32,324 nucleotides of DNA from an uncultured Monoglobus sp. (lineage in GTDB: Bacteria; Bacillota; Clostridia; Monoglobales; Monoglobaceae): the NCBI GenBank assembly GCA_947624775.1, contig CANQLT010000019.1, positions 1 through 32,324 of the forward strand. The letters are read 5' to 3'. The notes beneath the pieces are model-generated. The model was not told where the DNA came from. It did not search any database and saw only the letters and a list, made by a program, of their open reading frames with translations. The position numbers and the translations under genes are program-made. Shown piece by piece: positions 8,686 through 17,124 of the stretch. Every line of letters begins with the position of its first letter. The first letter of the stretch is position 1.

Positions 8686-8841
8686 GCCAAACAATTTTAT
8701 CTTTATATGATTTTGATGTCAACTTACAAAATAGCAGTATAAATTGATGTCAACCTACAAATAACGGTATAAAGATGAGCGGGTATTTTTGTCAAAACAA
8801 AAAAACCGTTATTTGTATAAAATATAATAAAATTGTTTGGC
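8686..8841. mobile_element. MITE-like element with 15-bp terminal inverted repeats
   Basis: The 15 bases at 8686-8700 (GCCAAACAATTTTAT) are the exact reverse complement of 8827-8841. Nested inside is a perfect 13-bp inverted pair, TACAAATAACGGT (8756-8768) with ACCGTTATTTGTA (8805-8817). There is also a degenerate 31-bp direct repeat (8713-8743 and 8744-8774), each unit starting TTGATGTCAAC. There is no coding capacity. Short, AT-rich and bounded by terminal inverted repeats, it resembles a non-autonomous miniature element or a large structured RNA; no clear target-site duplication is visible. Confidence 0.6.
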
Positions 8842-8885
8842 AAATTTATATTACCACAAATTCGCACTCATGTCAAGGAAACCGC

Positions 8886-8914
8886 TTGCAAAAATTGTGA
8901 TATTGATGTAAAAT
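8886..8914 (+). promoter_or_regulatory. Sigma-A promoter for larB
   Basis: -35 TTGCAA (8886-8891), 17-bp spacer, -10 TAAAAT (8909-8914), followed by GGAG (8928-8931) and the larB ATG at 8940. Confidence 0.7.
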
Positions 8915-8939
8915 AAAACCATGATTTGGAGATGATATT

Positions 8940-9689
8940 ATGGATAAATTCGAGATTAGAGAAATTTTGAGCAAGGTCGCCTCGGGAGAGATAACACCCA
9001 AAGAGGCGGAGCTAAAGCTGCGGGTGATGCCCTTTGAGGACTTGGGCTTTGCCAAGATCGACCACCACAGGGCGATAAGACAGGGCGCTGCCGAAGTGAT
9101 CTATGGCGCGGGCAAGACCGACGAGCAGATAATAAAGATTGCCGAAACCATGCTTGAGCGCGGCGAAAAAACTGTGCTGATAACCCGAATCGGCAAAGGT
9201 ACGGCGGACAAGCTGACGGCCGCACTCGGCGGCAGATTCATATACAGCGAGGCAGGGCACGCAGGCGTGGCGGGCGAGATGCCCGAGCCCAAGCGCGGCA
9301 CGCACATAGTGGTCGCCACGGGCGGCACCAGCGACATACCCGTGGCGGAGGAAGCCGCCTTTACCGCCGAGGCTCTGGGCAGCAGGGTGATTCGGCTGTT
9401 TGACGTGGGTGTTTCGGGTATACACCGACTTTTGAGCCATGCCGAGGAGATCATGAGCGCAAAGGCAGTAGTGGCCGTTGCGGGAATGGAAGGCGCGCTG
9501 CCGAGCGTTATCGGCGGTCTTGCCGACTGTCCCGTTATTGCTGTTCCCACCAGCGTGGGCTACGGCGCGGCCTTCGGTGGAGTCGCCGCGCTGCTCTCGA
9601 TGCTCAATTCCTGTGCCTCGGGCGTCAGCGTGGTGAATATAGACAACGGCTTCGGCGCCGGATATTTGGCGAACATGATAGAGAGATAA
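8940..9689 (+). CDS. larB: LarB, NaAD carboxylase for nickel-pincer cofactor synthesis
   Basis: This 249-aa protein matches LarB, a PurE-like enzyme that carboxylates and cleaves nicotinic acid adenine dinucleotide in the first step to the nickel-pincer nucleotide of lactate racemase and relatives. Visible motifs are AKIDHHRAIRQGAAEVIYG (about 38-56), VVATGGTSDIPVAEEAAFTA (about 124-143) and the C-terminal LNSCASGVSVVNIDNGFGAG. C225 in the last motif corresponds to the cysteine that binds substrate covalently in characterised LarB. The N-terminal 30 residues form the usual small helical cap. The ATG at 8940 has GGAG nine bases upstream and its own promoter. larC and larE, which complete the cofactor, are not adjacent, and the next genes are unrelated. 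Confidence 0.93.
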   Translation: MDKFEIREILSKVASGEITPKEAELKLRVMPFEDLGFAKIDHHRAIRQGAAEVIYGAGKTDEQIIKIAETMLERGEKTVLITRIGKGTADKLTAALGGRFIYSEAGHAGVAGEMPEPKRGTHIVVATGGTSDIPVAEEAAFTAEALGSRVIRLFDVGVSGIHRLLSHAEEIMSAKAVVAVAGMEGALPSVIGGLADCPVIAVPTSVGYGAAFGGVAALLSMLNSCASGVSVVNIDNGFGAGYLANMIER

Positions 9690-9755
9690 TTTTATCATCA
9701 TAAACCAGTCTGCTTCATAATAAAATGTACTATACTTTATTTTGAGGTGGTAAAT

Positions 9756-10034
9756 ATGCGGGTTGAGACACGCGGGAACTTGCGGCAAAGGCGTGCGCCA
9801 AGTGATAAGAAAAACAGAGAGAGCCGCGCTCGGAGGCTTTTAAAGCAATCCGTTGCGGCGGCGGTGCTGATTATAGGAATACTCCTGATAAACCGTTCGA
9901 GCTTCGCGTTCGGCAGAAACTGCGTGGCGGCGCTCGGCAGGGCTGTTAATCATAATTTTGACTGGATGGGAATTTTATATCGCGTCCGTGATTATTTCAT
10001 GACTGTCTGGAGGTTCTGGAGTGAGGTTTTTTAA
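9756..10034 (+). CDS. Small membrane protein, SpoIVFA-like N-terminal region only
   Basis: A 92-aa protein: a very basic N-terminus (about 1-29), one transmembrane helix (about 31-48, QSVAAAVLIIGILLINRS), then some 45 residues with aromatic positions and a short tail. No database family is recognisable with certainty. Its place directly before a SpoIVFB-like protease, overlapping it by 14 nt, and the layout basic-TM-short extracytoplasmic segment, suggest a SpoIVFA-type partner that lacks the usual C-terminal LytM/M23 domain. That is an inference from context. The start is the ATG at 9756 with GAGGTGG at 9744-9750; the in-frame GTG at 9747 lies inside the ribosome-binding site. Confidence 0.7.
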   Translation: MRVETRGNLRQRRAPSDKKNRESRARRLLKQSVAAAVLIIGILLINRSSFAFGRNCVAALGRAVNHNFDWMGILYRVRDYFMTVWRFWSEVF

Positions 10035-10902
10035 AAGTTTGTGGCTGATACCGATGGGAAAGCGCTTGTCGGTCAGCCCTTTTTTTCTTATACTCGCAGC
10101 CGCGGCGATATTCTGCGGATATGCCGAGATGTTTTTTATCGCGTATTTGTCGGCTCTGCTTCACGAGTGCGCGCATATCTTTACCGCCCGCGCCCTTGAC
10201 GTGGGCATATCTCGGATAGAAATACTGCCGTTCGGCGTGTGCGGAAAGCTCAGCGCGGGCTTTATAAAAAATCCGTATAAAGAGATACTTATCGCCGCCG
10301 CGGGTCCGCTGCTGAGCGGGATATTGGCAGTGTCGCTCTGCATTGCGGCCTCGCGCGCCCCGATGCTCAAAGAGCGTATAGAATACGCGATAAACATCAA
10401 TCTGGCGCTGCTCATCATAAATTTGGTTCCCGCCCTGCCTCTTGACGGAGGCAGGATATTAAAGGGCCTGATCTCGATAAATCTGGGCGGCGTTAGAGCG
10501 TACAACATAGTGCTCAAGATCAGCTGTTTCCCGATCGCCGTGATAATAGCGGTGGCGGTCATGCTGCTTTTGGTAAAAGATTTCAATATGCCGCTGATAC
10601 TCATAGGAGCATTCCTGCTCGGCAACTTGTCCTATGAGCAAAAGAATCTGAACATAATTTCTCTGCGCGAGCTGCTTTACTATAAAGATGGACTGAGGCG
10701 CGACAGGTTTTGCCAGGTAAAAAGAATGGCGGCGCACAGCGAGGTACGAGCCGGGCTGTTTTTGCGCCGCTTGGGGTATTACAAATATCATATAATCGAC
10801 GTGATCGACGACAGAGGCATGATAATCAAAACCGTCACCGAGAGCCAGATAATATCCGCGCTGATAAACCGCAGCATACGGCTCACGATGGGCGAGATCT
10901 GA
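10021..10902 (+). CDS. SpoIVFB-like M50 site-2 intramembrane protease
   Basis: This 293-aa multi-pass membrane metalloprotease shows the zinc-binding HECAH (H48, E49, H52) in SALLHECAHIF and the second motif, VPALPLDGGRIL, about 95 residues later, whose aspartate completes the zinc site. The topology and a C-terminal cytoplasmic part (about 200-293), possibly CBS-like, match SpoIVFB, which cleaves pro-sigma-K in the mother cell late in sporulation. General site-2 proteases of the same clan cannot be excluded. It starts at GTG 10021 with GGAGG at 10009-10013, inside the end of the preceding gene, so translation is probably coupled. Its stop is 4 nt from the convergent SLH gene, with no terminator between. 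Confidence 0.85.
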   Translation: MRFFKSLWLIPMGKRLSVSPFFLILAAAAIFCGYAEMFFIAYLSALLHECAHIFTARALDVGISRIEILPFGVCGKLSAGFIKNPYKEILIAAAGPLLSGILAVSLCIAASRAPMLKERIEYAININLALLIINLVPALPLDGGRILKGLISINLGGVRAYNIVLKISCFPIAVIIAVAVMLLLVKDFNMPLILIGAFLLGNLSYEQKNLNIISLRELLYYKDGLRRDRFCQVKRMAAHSEVRAGLFLRRLGYYKYHIIDVIDDRGMIIKTVTESQIISALINRSIRLTMGEI

Positions 10903-10906
10903 GTGC

Positions 10907-13195
10907 CTATTTGCGGACTGCCAATATCACGCGGATCTTTCCTCCGTTCTCGGGAAGCTTGTCGTAGTAGACATAGAGCGTGTGCGAGCCTGAGGTAATG
11001 TCGCTCATCGGGACCATAGTGTACTCGTCCGACATCGAGTAAGTCTTTTCATAGACCTGAACATCGGGCGATATTTCATAAGTCCTGCCGTCGCAGCTGA
11101 GCGCAGACGCACTCAATATCTCGATATTTCCGTCAAGCTCGGTCAGGTTCGAGATCGAGGTTGGGTTCTGCGCCGAGTTCAGCCGTATTCCCATATCCCG
11201 GCCGATAGAGAATATCGTGTTGCTTGTAGCCGCGCTGTAGCTTACGCCGTTTACCAGATAGGAATATGAACCGCTGAGGTTCATGCCCGCGCTGATGTTC
11301 TGCACGGAGGTTGCGAGGCCGTAGGTATACGAGTCGCCTGTCACGTCATTCAGTATCAGGCTGTCGATCTCTCCCGCGCCATTCTTGCTTGAGCACAGCA
11401 CTCTGCCTGAGCTTATATTGACGTTGTTGAGCCTGCTCGGGTAGACCGCGCAGTAGAGAGGAGCCTCATTTTTGTCGGTTGCGCCGACATCGAGGATCTT
11501 CACGTCGGATGATACTTTTGCGCCGCCGAGACTGATCTTGCCGTCGTTGTATCTGAATATGCCGCTGACGCCTCCCGAGTTTTCGGCGCGGCGCACCGAG
11601 GCCTTGCCTTCGCTGAGCGTCACGGTAACGATTGAGTTCTTATAGTCCGAGCAGTCACGGTCGCAGGTGTACTCGTAGGTGTCGCCACCGGGCGCCGCGA
11701 TGCCGATATAGTATCCCGAATAATTTTTAAGGTCGCCCGTGGTGTAGGTCTTGGTGCCCGCTGAGTATGCGTAGCCCGTGATTGTCGACGGCGCGTCTGA
11801 GTTGCCGTTTGTCAGCACATCGGCCACGTCGTTGCTCTTTCCGAGCAGCAGCGTCACGGTGTCGCCGTATTCCGCGCCGCCCGCGGACGAGAGCTTTTCA
11901 AACGCCCCCGCGCCTTCGACCTTATACGTAACGCCCGAGACGGTGACCTCGGTGGGCGCGTCCGCGTTGGGCGACGCTTTTTCGTAAACCCCCGTGACTT
12001 TGTTTGTGTACACAAACGCCATGTCGAGCTCGGGAACGTAGTAGAGTATGTCGTTGCTCTGAAGCTCGGCAAGCGACGCCGCCTTGCCGCCGCGGGTGAT
12101 TTTTGTCGATTCGGTAATGCCGGCGGCGCTTATGTGCGAGCTGTCCGCTGTCACGGTGTACGGGCCGCGCATTTTTCCTTTGTCAAACAGGATGTAGTCA
12201 ATGTTTCCGTTGGTTTTGTGCACGTTTATGATGTCGCCCATCTCGAGCGTGGATTTCACCGCGCCGTATGTCGAGCGCTGTGTTCCGTCGTAAGCCGCCG
12301 CGGCGTCGGGGATATCGACTATCTCAAACGCGCCGTTTTTGTACGCCACAACGTCGCTCCCGAGCATACTGTAGACCACGTATTTCTCGTCGGGCTCCGT
12401 GCCGCTGTCGGGGAAAAATCCGATCACGGTGCGGCCGTTTTTGAGCGCTATGTCGCCTTTCATGCCGATGCGCGAATAGTCAAAGTCGTCCCGTATCTTA
12501 AAGCTGCCCATATCGGTGAAAACCTCGTCTCCCGGTATCGCGCTGTCCTCTTTTGAGGTGGATATCAGCGTGGCGTTCTCGGTAAAGCTCACATCAAAGA
12601 TCGAGATAAGCTCGGTCTGCGCGTTTTTCTGCTTGCAGCGCAGAGTGTTGTATATAAGCGTCGCCACGTCGCCGCGTTTTATTTGAGAGCCGACCGCGGT
12701 GTTTTCGATATTGTCGGTCATGTCAAGGCTGTCCGCCATGCCGAGCTGTCCGTCGGGCCAGGAGGCGCCGAAGTCCGCGTCGGTGTAGCCCAGAACTCGC
12801 AGCATGATCGTCACGCCTTCCTCGTATGTGACGGGGTTGTCGGGCTTGAACGAAGCATCGGGATAGCCCGAGACCAGATCGTTTGTGACGCCCACGCGAA
12901 TATAGGGCGCGGCCCAATGGGTGTAGGGCGCGTCGTAAAAGGGAGATACCGAAAGGCTCGACGCCGCGCTGTGGCGGAACTGCGAGCTTGCCACGGCCGC
13001 TTTTGTGAACTCGGCTCGCGTGACCGTGTCGTCAAGGCGAAGATCGCCGTTTGGGTCGCCGCTCATTATCTCAAGCTCATTCAGGAGCTTTAAAACCTCG
13101 TCTTTGTTCGAGCTTGTCTCGTGCGCCGCGCAGGGCAGAGTCGCCAAGCAGACAGCCAAGGCCATAATAATGGTTATAATTCTTTTTATTCGCAT
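10907..13195 (-). CDS. Secreted SLH-domain (S-layer homology) protein
   Basis: A 762-aa exported protein with a signal peptide (about 1-24, ending LPCAA). The SLH region follows: a first repeat around LLNELEIMSGDPNGDLRLDD (about 35-70), a clear second one with FYDAPYTHWAAPYIRVGVTN and GYPDASFKPDNPVTYEEGVT (about 85-140), and a degenerate third (about 145-190). SLH repeats bind pyruvylated secondary cell-wall polymer and fix proteins to the surface. The remaining ~550 residues are beta-rich, without a domain I can name. It lies 21 nt downstream of the MacB-like permease and is probably the last gene of the marR-efflux operon, so it may be co-regulated with it. Confidence 0.88.
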   Translation of the reverse strand: MRIKRIITIIMALAVCLATLPCAAHETSSNKDEVLKLLNELEIMSGDPNGDLRLDDTVTRAEFTKAAVASSQFRHSAASSLSVSPFYDAPYTHWAAPYIRVGVTNDLVSGYPDASFKPDNPVTYEEGVTIMLRVLGYTDADFGASWPDGQLGMADSLDMTDNIENTAVGSQIKRGDVATLIYNTLRCKQKNAQTELISIFDVSFTENATLISTSKEDSAIPGDEVFTDMGSFKIRDDFDYSRIGMKGDIALKNGRTVIGFFPDSGTEPDEKYVVYSMLGSDVVAYKNGAFEIVDIPDAAAAYDGTQRSTYGAVKSTLEMGDIINVHKTNGNIDYILFDKGKMRGPYTVTADSSHISAAGITESTKITRGGKAASLAELQSNDILYYVPELDMAFVYTNKVTGVYEKASPNADAPTEVTVSGVTYKVEGAGAFEKLSSAGGAEYGDTVTLLLGKSNDVADVLTNGNSDAPSTITGYAYSAGTKTYTTGDLKNYSGYYIGIAAPGGDTYEYTCDRDCSDYKNSIVTVTLSEGKASVRRAENSGGVSGIFRYNDGKISLGGAKVSSDVKILDVGATDKNEAPLYCAVYPSRLNNVNISSGRVLCSSKNGAGEIDSLILNDVTGDSYTYGLATSVQNISAGMNLSGSYSYLVNGVSYSAATSNTIFSIGRDMGIRLNSAQNPTSISNLTELDGNIEILSASALSCDGRTYEISPDVQVYEKTYSMSDEYTMVPMSDITSGSHTLYVYYDKLPENGGKIRVILAVRK

Positions 13196-13216
13196 ATTTT
13201 TCTCATTGCCTCCGTT

Positions 13217-14416
13217 CTATTCATGCCTCAGGGCGTCTATCGGGTTAAGGTTTGCCGCGTTTTTGGCGGGCAGATAGCCGAACAGTATTCCTATCGCCAC
13301 CGAAACGCCGAATGCGATAGCTATCGCCGAAAACGATGGCACGGTTTTGAGCCCCATCAGCGAGCCGAACACCACCGCGAGGATCGACCCGACTATAATA
13401 CCGATGATCCCGCCGACGCCGCTGACCGTGCCCGCCTCTATAACGAACTGGGATTTGATGTCACGGTTCTTGGCGCCAAGTGATTTGCGTATTCCGATCT
13501 CTCGTGTGCGCTCGGTGACGGACACAAGCATTATGTTCATAATGCCGATGCCGCCCACCAGCAGCGAGATAGCCGCAATACATATGAGCAATGTCTCCAT
13601 TGTGCCCGTCATGGTGTTCACCATGTCCATGACCTGTTTCACGCTTATCACCGAATAGTAGTCACTATCGCCGAGCTTGTTGTCAAGGTAGCGCTTGATC
13701 TTCACAACTGCGCTGTCGACCAGATCGTCGCTCACGGCCTGCGCGGTGTAGGCGGGAATAAAACCGCTCTGCGACATCGAGACCGCGGTCGTGTACGGAA
13801 TATATATGACCTCGTCCTGACCGCCGCTTTCGGAGTCGGCCTCCTCGGTAAGCACGCCTATGACCTTAAAGCTCTTGCCGTTTATTTTGAGGTTCTGTCC
13901 GAGCCCGTTTCCGCGGCCGAACAGCTCCTTTTCTATATATGTGCCTATAACGCAGACCTTCTGCTTGCGGCTGATGTCCGAAAAGTGAAGAAACCTGCCT
14001 TTTTCAAGCTCCAAAACCTTGATGCCCATATACTGCTCGTCTACTCCCGTGACACTTGTTTTAAGGTCCTCGTCAGGCGTTTTGACGGTGGCCGACGGGA
14101 TCGTGGTCGTTGGGCTTATCGCTTTTAAGTATTCTCCGTTTTCCTCGGCGAAGTTATACATGTCGTTCTCGTCGACTGTGCGGCTGCCGCCGCGGTCTGT
14201 CACAGTTATGTTTATCGAGTCAGTACCGAGCTTGGCAAACTCGCTGTTCATCAGGTCCATCATGCCGTTCATCAGGCTGATGAGGATGATAACGGCAGCA
14301 ACGCCGATAATTATTCCCAACATGGTGAGCAGCGAGCGCATTTTGTCGAACAGGAGGTTTTTAAGCGCCAGCGCAAAGGATTTTTTAAGCGTCACCCGCG
14401 CCCACCTCCTTGTCAC
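13217..14416 (-). CDS. MacB/FtsX-type ABC transporter permease
   Basis: A 399-aa permease of the MacB class: one N-terminal transmembrane helix (about 27-50, SLLTMLGIIIGVAAVIILIS), a large extracytoplasmic MacB-PCD domain (about 50-270), and three C-terminal helices (about 275-390), with the motif RTREIGIRKSLGAKNRDIKSQF linking it to the ATPase. Such permeases do not carry substrate through a membrane channel; they drive a periplasmic or extracellular partner by mechanotransmission. It overlaps the ATPase gene by 32 nt and its partners are the ATPase and HlyD-like adaptor upstream. Substrates are unknown: peptides, antibiotics or lipid-linked molecules are usual for the family. Confidence 0.93.
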   Translation of the reverse strand: MTRRWARVTLKKSFALALKNLLFDKMRSLLTMLGIIIGVAAVIILISLMNGMMDLMNSEFAKLGTDSINITVTDRGGSRTVDENDMYNFAEENGEYLKAISPTTTIPSATVKTPDEDLKTSVTGVDEQYMGIKVLELEKGRFLHFSDISRKQKVCVIGTYIEKELFGRGNGLGQNLKINGKSFKVIGVLTEEADSESGGQDEVIYIPYTTAVSMSQSGFIPAYTAQAVSDDLVDSAVVKIKRYLDNKLGDSDYYSVISVKQVMDMVNTMTGTMETLLICIAAISLLVGGIGIMNIMLVSVTERTREIGIRKSLGAKNRDIKSQFVIEAGTVSGVGGIIGIIVGSILAVVFGSLMGLKTVPSFSAIAIAFGVSVAIGILFGYLPAKNAANLNPIDALRHE

Positions 14417-15152
14417 CGGCGTGCGCGACGGTGGCGAACTTGCCTATGTCGGGCTCGCCGTCGTATGTGACCCTGCCGTCCTGTATCCTGATGACGCGCT
14501 CGGCCTGCGCCGCTATCGTGTTGTCGTGGGTGATCAGCACTATCGTGTTGCCCTCGGTGTGCAGTTTTTTTAAAAACTCAAGCACGTCGCGGCCCGTTTT
14601 GGAATCAAGGGCTCCCGTCGGCTCGTCCGCAAGGATTATCGACGGGTCACCCGCCAAGGCTCTTGCGATCGAGACGCGCTGCTGCTGGCCGCCCGAGAGC
14701 TGCTGCGGCATGTTCTCGGCTTTGGATCTGAGCCCGACCCTGTCGAGAGATTCAAGCGCCCTTCTCGTCTGCTCCTTTTCGGACAGTCCCGCGTACATCA
14801 GCGGCAGCTCCACGTTCTGCCGCACGTTGATTTTCGGTATCAGATTGTACTGCTGGAATATAAAGCCCAGCTCCTTGTTGCGTATCTCGGCCTGCTCATC
14901 GTCCTTCATTGTGCCAACGTCAATGCCGCGCAGGTAGTATTTGCCGCTCGTCGGCACGTCGAGGCAGCCGATTATGTTCATGCAGGTGGATTTTCCGCTG
15001 CCCGACTGGCCGACTATCGCCACAAACTCGCCCTTATATATTTTCATAGAAATGCCGTCAAGGGCGTGCACCTCGGTGTCGCCCATGACGTATATCTTAT
15101 AAACATTGTCAAATTCGATCAGCGGTGTACCGCTTTGCTTTGCCGCCGTCAT
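14385..15152 (-). CDS. MacB-type ABC transporter ATP-binding protein
   Basis: A 255-aa nucleotide-binding protein of the LolD/MacB class. It has Walker A GQSGSGKST (about 49-57), the Q-loop in FIFQQYNLIPKINVRQNVEL, the signature QLSGGQQQRVSIARAL, Walker B IILADEPTGALDS and the H-loop VLITHDNTIA, all intact. The segment EPTGALDSKTG is typical of this class. The gene overlaps the adaptor by 4 nt and the permease by 32 nt, so the three are translated from one message as a tripartite efflux unit. The C-terminal tail beyond about 230 is short and unconserved. Confidence 0.95.
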   Translation of the reverse strand: MTAAKQSGTPLIEFDNVYKIYVMGDTEVHALDGISMKIYKGEFVAIVGQSGSGKSTCMNIIGCLDVPTSGKYYLRGIDVGTMKDDEQAEIRNKELGFIFQQYNLIPKINVRQNVELPLMYAGLSEKEQTRRALESLDRVGLRSKAENMPQQLSGGQQQRVSIARALAGDPSIILADEPTGALDSKTGRDVLEFLKKLHTEGNTIVLITHDNTIAAQAERVIRIQDGRVTYDGEPDIGKFATVAHAGDKEVGAGDA

Positions 15153-17122
15153 TCCGAGCCTCCTCCGGACATATTGTTTCTCATCGAGTCTCGGTTTTCC
15201 TCCATCATGTTCATCATGTCATCCATTGAGTTGTATTCTTCTGAATAGAGCTCGTCGCCCTCCGAAAGTCCGCTCAATATTTGAATATATTCGTCGTCCG
15301 CGGCTCCTGTAGTGACAGTGACCGTGTGATAGCCCTCGGGAGCGGCGTCATTTTCCTCGGTTTTTTCGCCTTTGACGTAAACCGTGTTTCCACGATTCAG
15401 GCAGCTGACGGGTATAGCCAGCGCATTATGCACGCTTGAGAGCACGATAGCCGCGTCGATGTTCATACCGGGCAGCAGACTGTCGTCAAAGTCGATTATC
15501 TCAATTTTCACGGGAAAAGTGGTTACCCCGTTCTGACCCGCCTTGCCGCCGATGCCGACGGTGTCCACAACGCCGGTGTATTCCTTGTCGCTGACGTCGG
15601 TCGTGACGGTGACCTTCTGACCGACGTGAATATTTTTGATGTCCAGCTCGTCAACATTCAGCGTGCATTTGAGGCGGCTCATGTCGTATATGACAGCCAT
15701 GGCGGTCGAATCGCTGCCGCCAAGAGACATGCCCGTACCAGCCGCTGAGCCCGCGGCTCCCATAGCCGAGGCCGCCGAACCGGACGATGACGCCGAGTAG
15801 GAGGAAGCGGAGGCTGACATTCCCGATGCGTTGTCGCCTTTCTTTTTGTTTTTGGTAACGACCGTGCCCGAGATCGGAGCCCGCACGGTGTAGTCGTCAA
15901 GCTGTCGCAGCAGATTATCCTTCGAAAGCAGCGCGTCGTTGTACTGAAGGCGCGCGTTTTCAATCGCAGAGTCGAGCTTGCTGTCACTGAGCGCGGTGTT
16001 TGCGTCGCTGTTTGAGTTTTGTATTTCCGCTCTGCTTAATGCCTCGCGCGCGTCATTCAGGTTTAGCAGAGCTGTGTTTACCTGCGAGTTGACCGAGTCG
16101 CCGTCGAATTTCAGTATCATGTCGCCCCGCCTTATATATGAGTTTTCGGAAATATACAATTGTTCGATTTTTCCGCTCGCCTGCGCGGAGATCGTTTCCT
16201 CGGTCAGGTTTTCAAAGGTGCCCGCGTCGCCGCACGCGATATTTCCGACCACCGCCGTCGCGGTGTCGCCCGAGGCCACGGCGCCGGGATTTGGAACCTC
16301 GATTGTGACGTAGTTATACATGGTGTATCCGCTGCCGCCAACGGAACGGCCGCTTACTTCGGTGACCGTGCCGTTTAGATGAGAACCGTTTTTGGTGAGC
16401 GTCAGCTCTGCCGGGGCGCCTACATAAATATTCGCGATATCCGCTGTGTTAAAGGGCACGTCGATTTTAAGCGCCGTGCTGTCTACAATATCGCATATTG
16501 GTGAGCCCGCCGCAACGGTGTCGCCTACCGAGACATGCATTTCCGTAACATATCCTGAATATTCCGAAACGGCGTTCAGGTCGTTTGCGGCGCGGAGAGC
16601 GTCGTCATAGGCCTGTTGCGCTTTTTGCACCGCTATCCTGGCGCTTTCAAGCGTGCTCGCGCCGGTCTGCTTGTCGCGCACAGTCATTGTGTCCTCTTTT
16701 ATCGCGTCGTCATAAGCCCTTTTCGCGCGGGCGATCGCTATATCGGCGCTGGCGATATTGTTTTCTATCGCCTCGGAGTCAATAACGTACATCACGTCGT
16801 CTTTGTTGACATAATCGCCTTCCTCGAAAAAGTCGTCAAGTATCTCGCCCGAAACGTTCGCCGTGACGGAATATTCGCTGTTTGGCTCCACCAGCGTAGA
16901 ATCGCTTATTTTCTCCTCAATGTCGCGTAGCTCGGCGGTTATAGCGGTGCCGTTCTGCGCGCCTTTTCTTATATCCGACAGCGCGCCGAATCCTATAACG
17001 CCGCCCATGAGCAGCGCGATGATCAGAGCTACCGCGATTATCTTGTGCCTTGAAAAGAATTTTAGAATTTTTCCCGCGCCGCTTTTAACGGCGCCGCTAA
17101 GTGACTTTAATTTTTCTTTCAT
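15149..17122 (-). CDS. HlyD/RND-type efflux adaptor with duplicated lipoyl-hairpin units
   Basis: A 657-aa membrane-fusion protein with one N-terminal transmembrane helix (about 28-48) and the rest outside. It appears to contain two adaptor units: a first lipoyl half-motif with helical hairpin (about 80-205, ANVSGEILDDFFEEGDYV), and a second (about 315-430, AQASGKIEQLYISENSYIRR) with another hairpin. Between the hairpin and the final barrel is an unusual Ser/Ala/Gly-rich insertion (about 435-470). The C-terminus is Met-rich (SMDDMMNMMEENRDSMRNNM). Usual adaptors of Gram-positive MacB-like systems are 350-450 aa, so this is long. It is the second gene of the operon, 2 nt after marR. Confidence 0.9.
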   Translation of the reverse strand: MKEKLKSLSGAVKSGAGKILKFFSRHKIIAVALIIALLMGGVIGFGALSDIRKGAQNGTAITAELRDIEEKISDSTLVEPNSEYSVTANVSGEILDDFFEEGDYVNKDDVMYVIDSEAIENNIASADIAIARAKRAYDDAIKEDTMTVRDKQTGASTLESARIAVQKAQQAYDDALRAANDLNAVSEYSGYVTEMHVSVGDTVAAGSPICDIVDSTALKIDVPFNTADIANIYVGAPAELTLTKNGSHLNGTVTEVSGRSVGGSGYTMYNYVTIEVPNPGAVASGDTATAVVGNIACGDAGTFENLTEETISAQASGKIEQLYISENSYIRRGDMILKFDGDSVNSQVNTALLNLNDAREALSRAEIQNSNSDANTALSDSKLDSAIENARLQYNDALLSKDNLLRQLDDYTVRAPISGTVVTKNKKKGDNASGMSASASSYSASSSGSAASAMGAAGSAAGTGMSLGGSDSTAMAVIYDMSRLKCTLNVDELDIKNIHVGQKVTVTTDVSDKEYTGVVDTVGIGGKAGQNGVTTFPVKIEIIDFDDSLLPGMNIDAAIVLSSVHNALAIPVSCLNRGNTVYVKGEKTEENDAAPEGYHTVTVTTGAADDEYIQILSGLSEGDELYSEEYNSMDDMMNMMEENRDSMRNNMSGGGSE

Positions 17123-17124
17123 AA

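Noticed and set aside
9700-9745. Sporulation sigma-E promoter before the SpoIVFA-like gene
   Set aside because: CATA-like elements are present but the spacing and -10 do not match the consensus well enough to claim.
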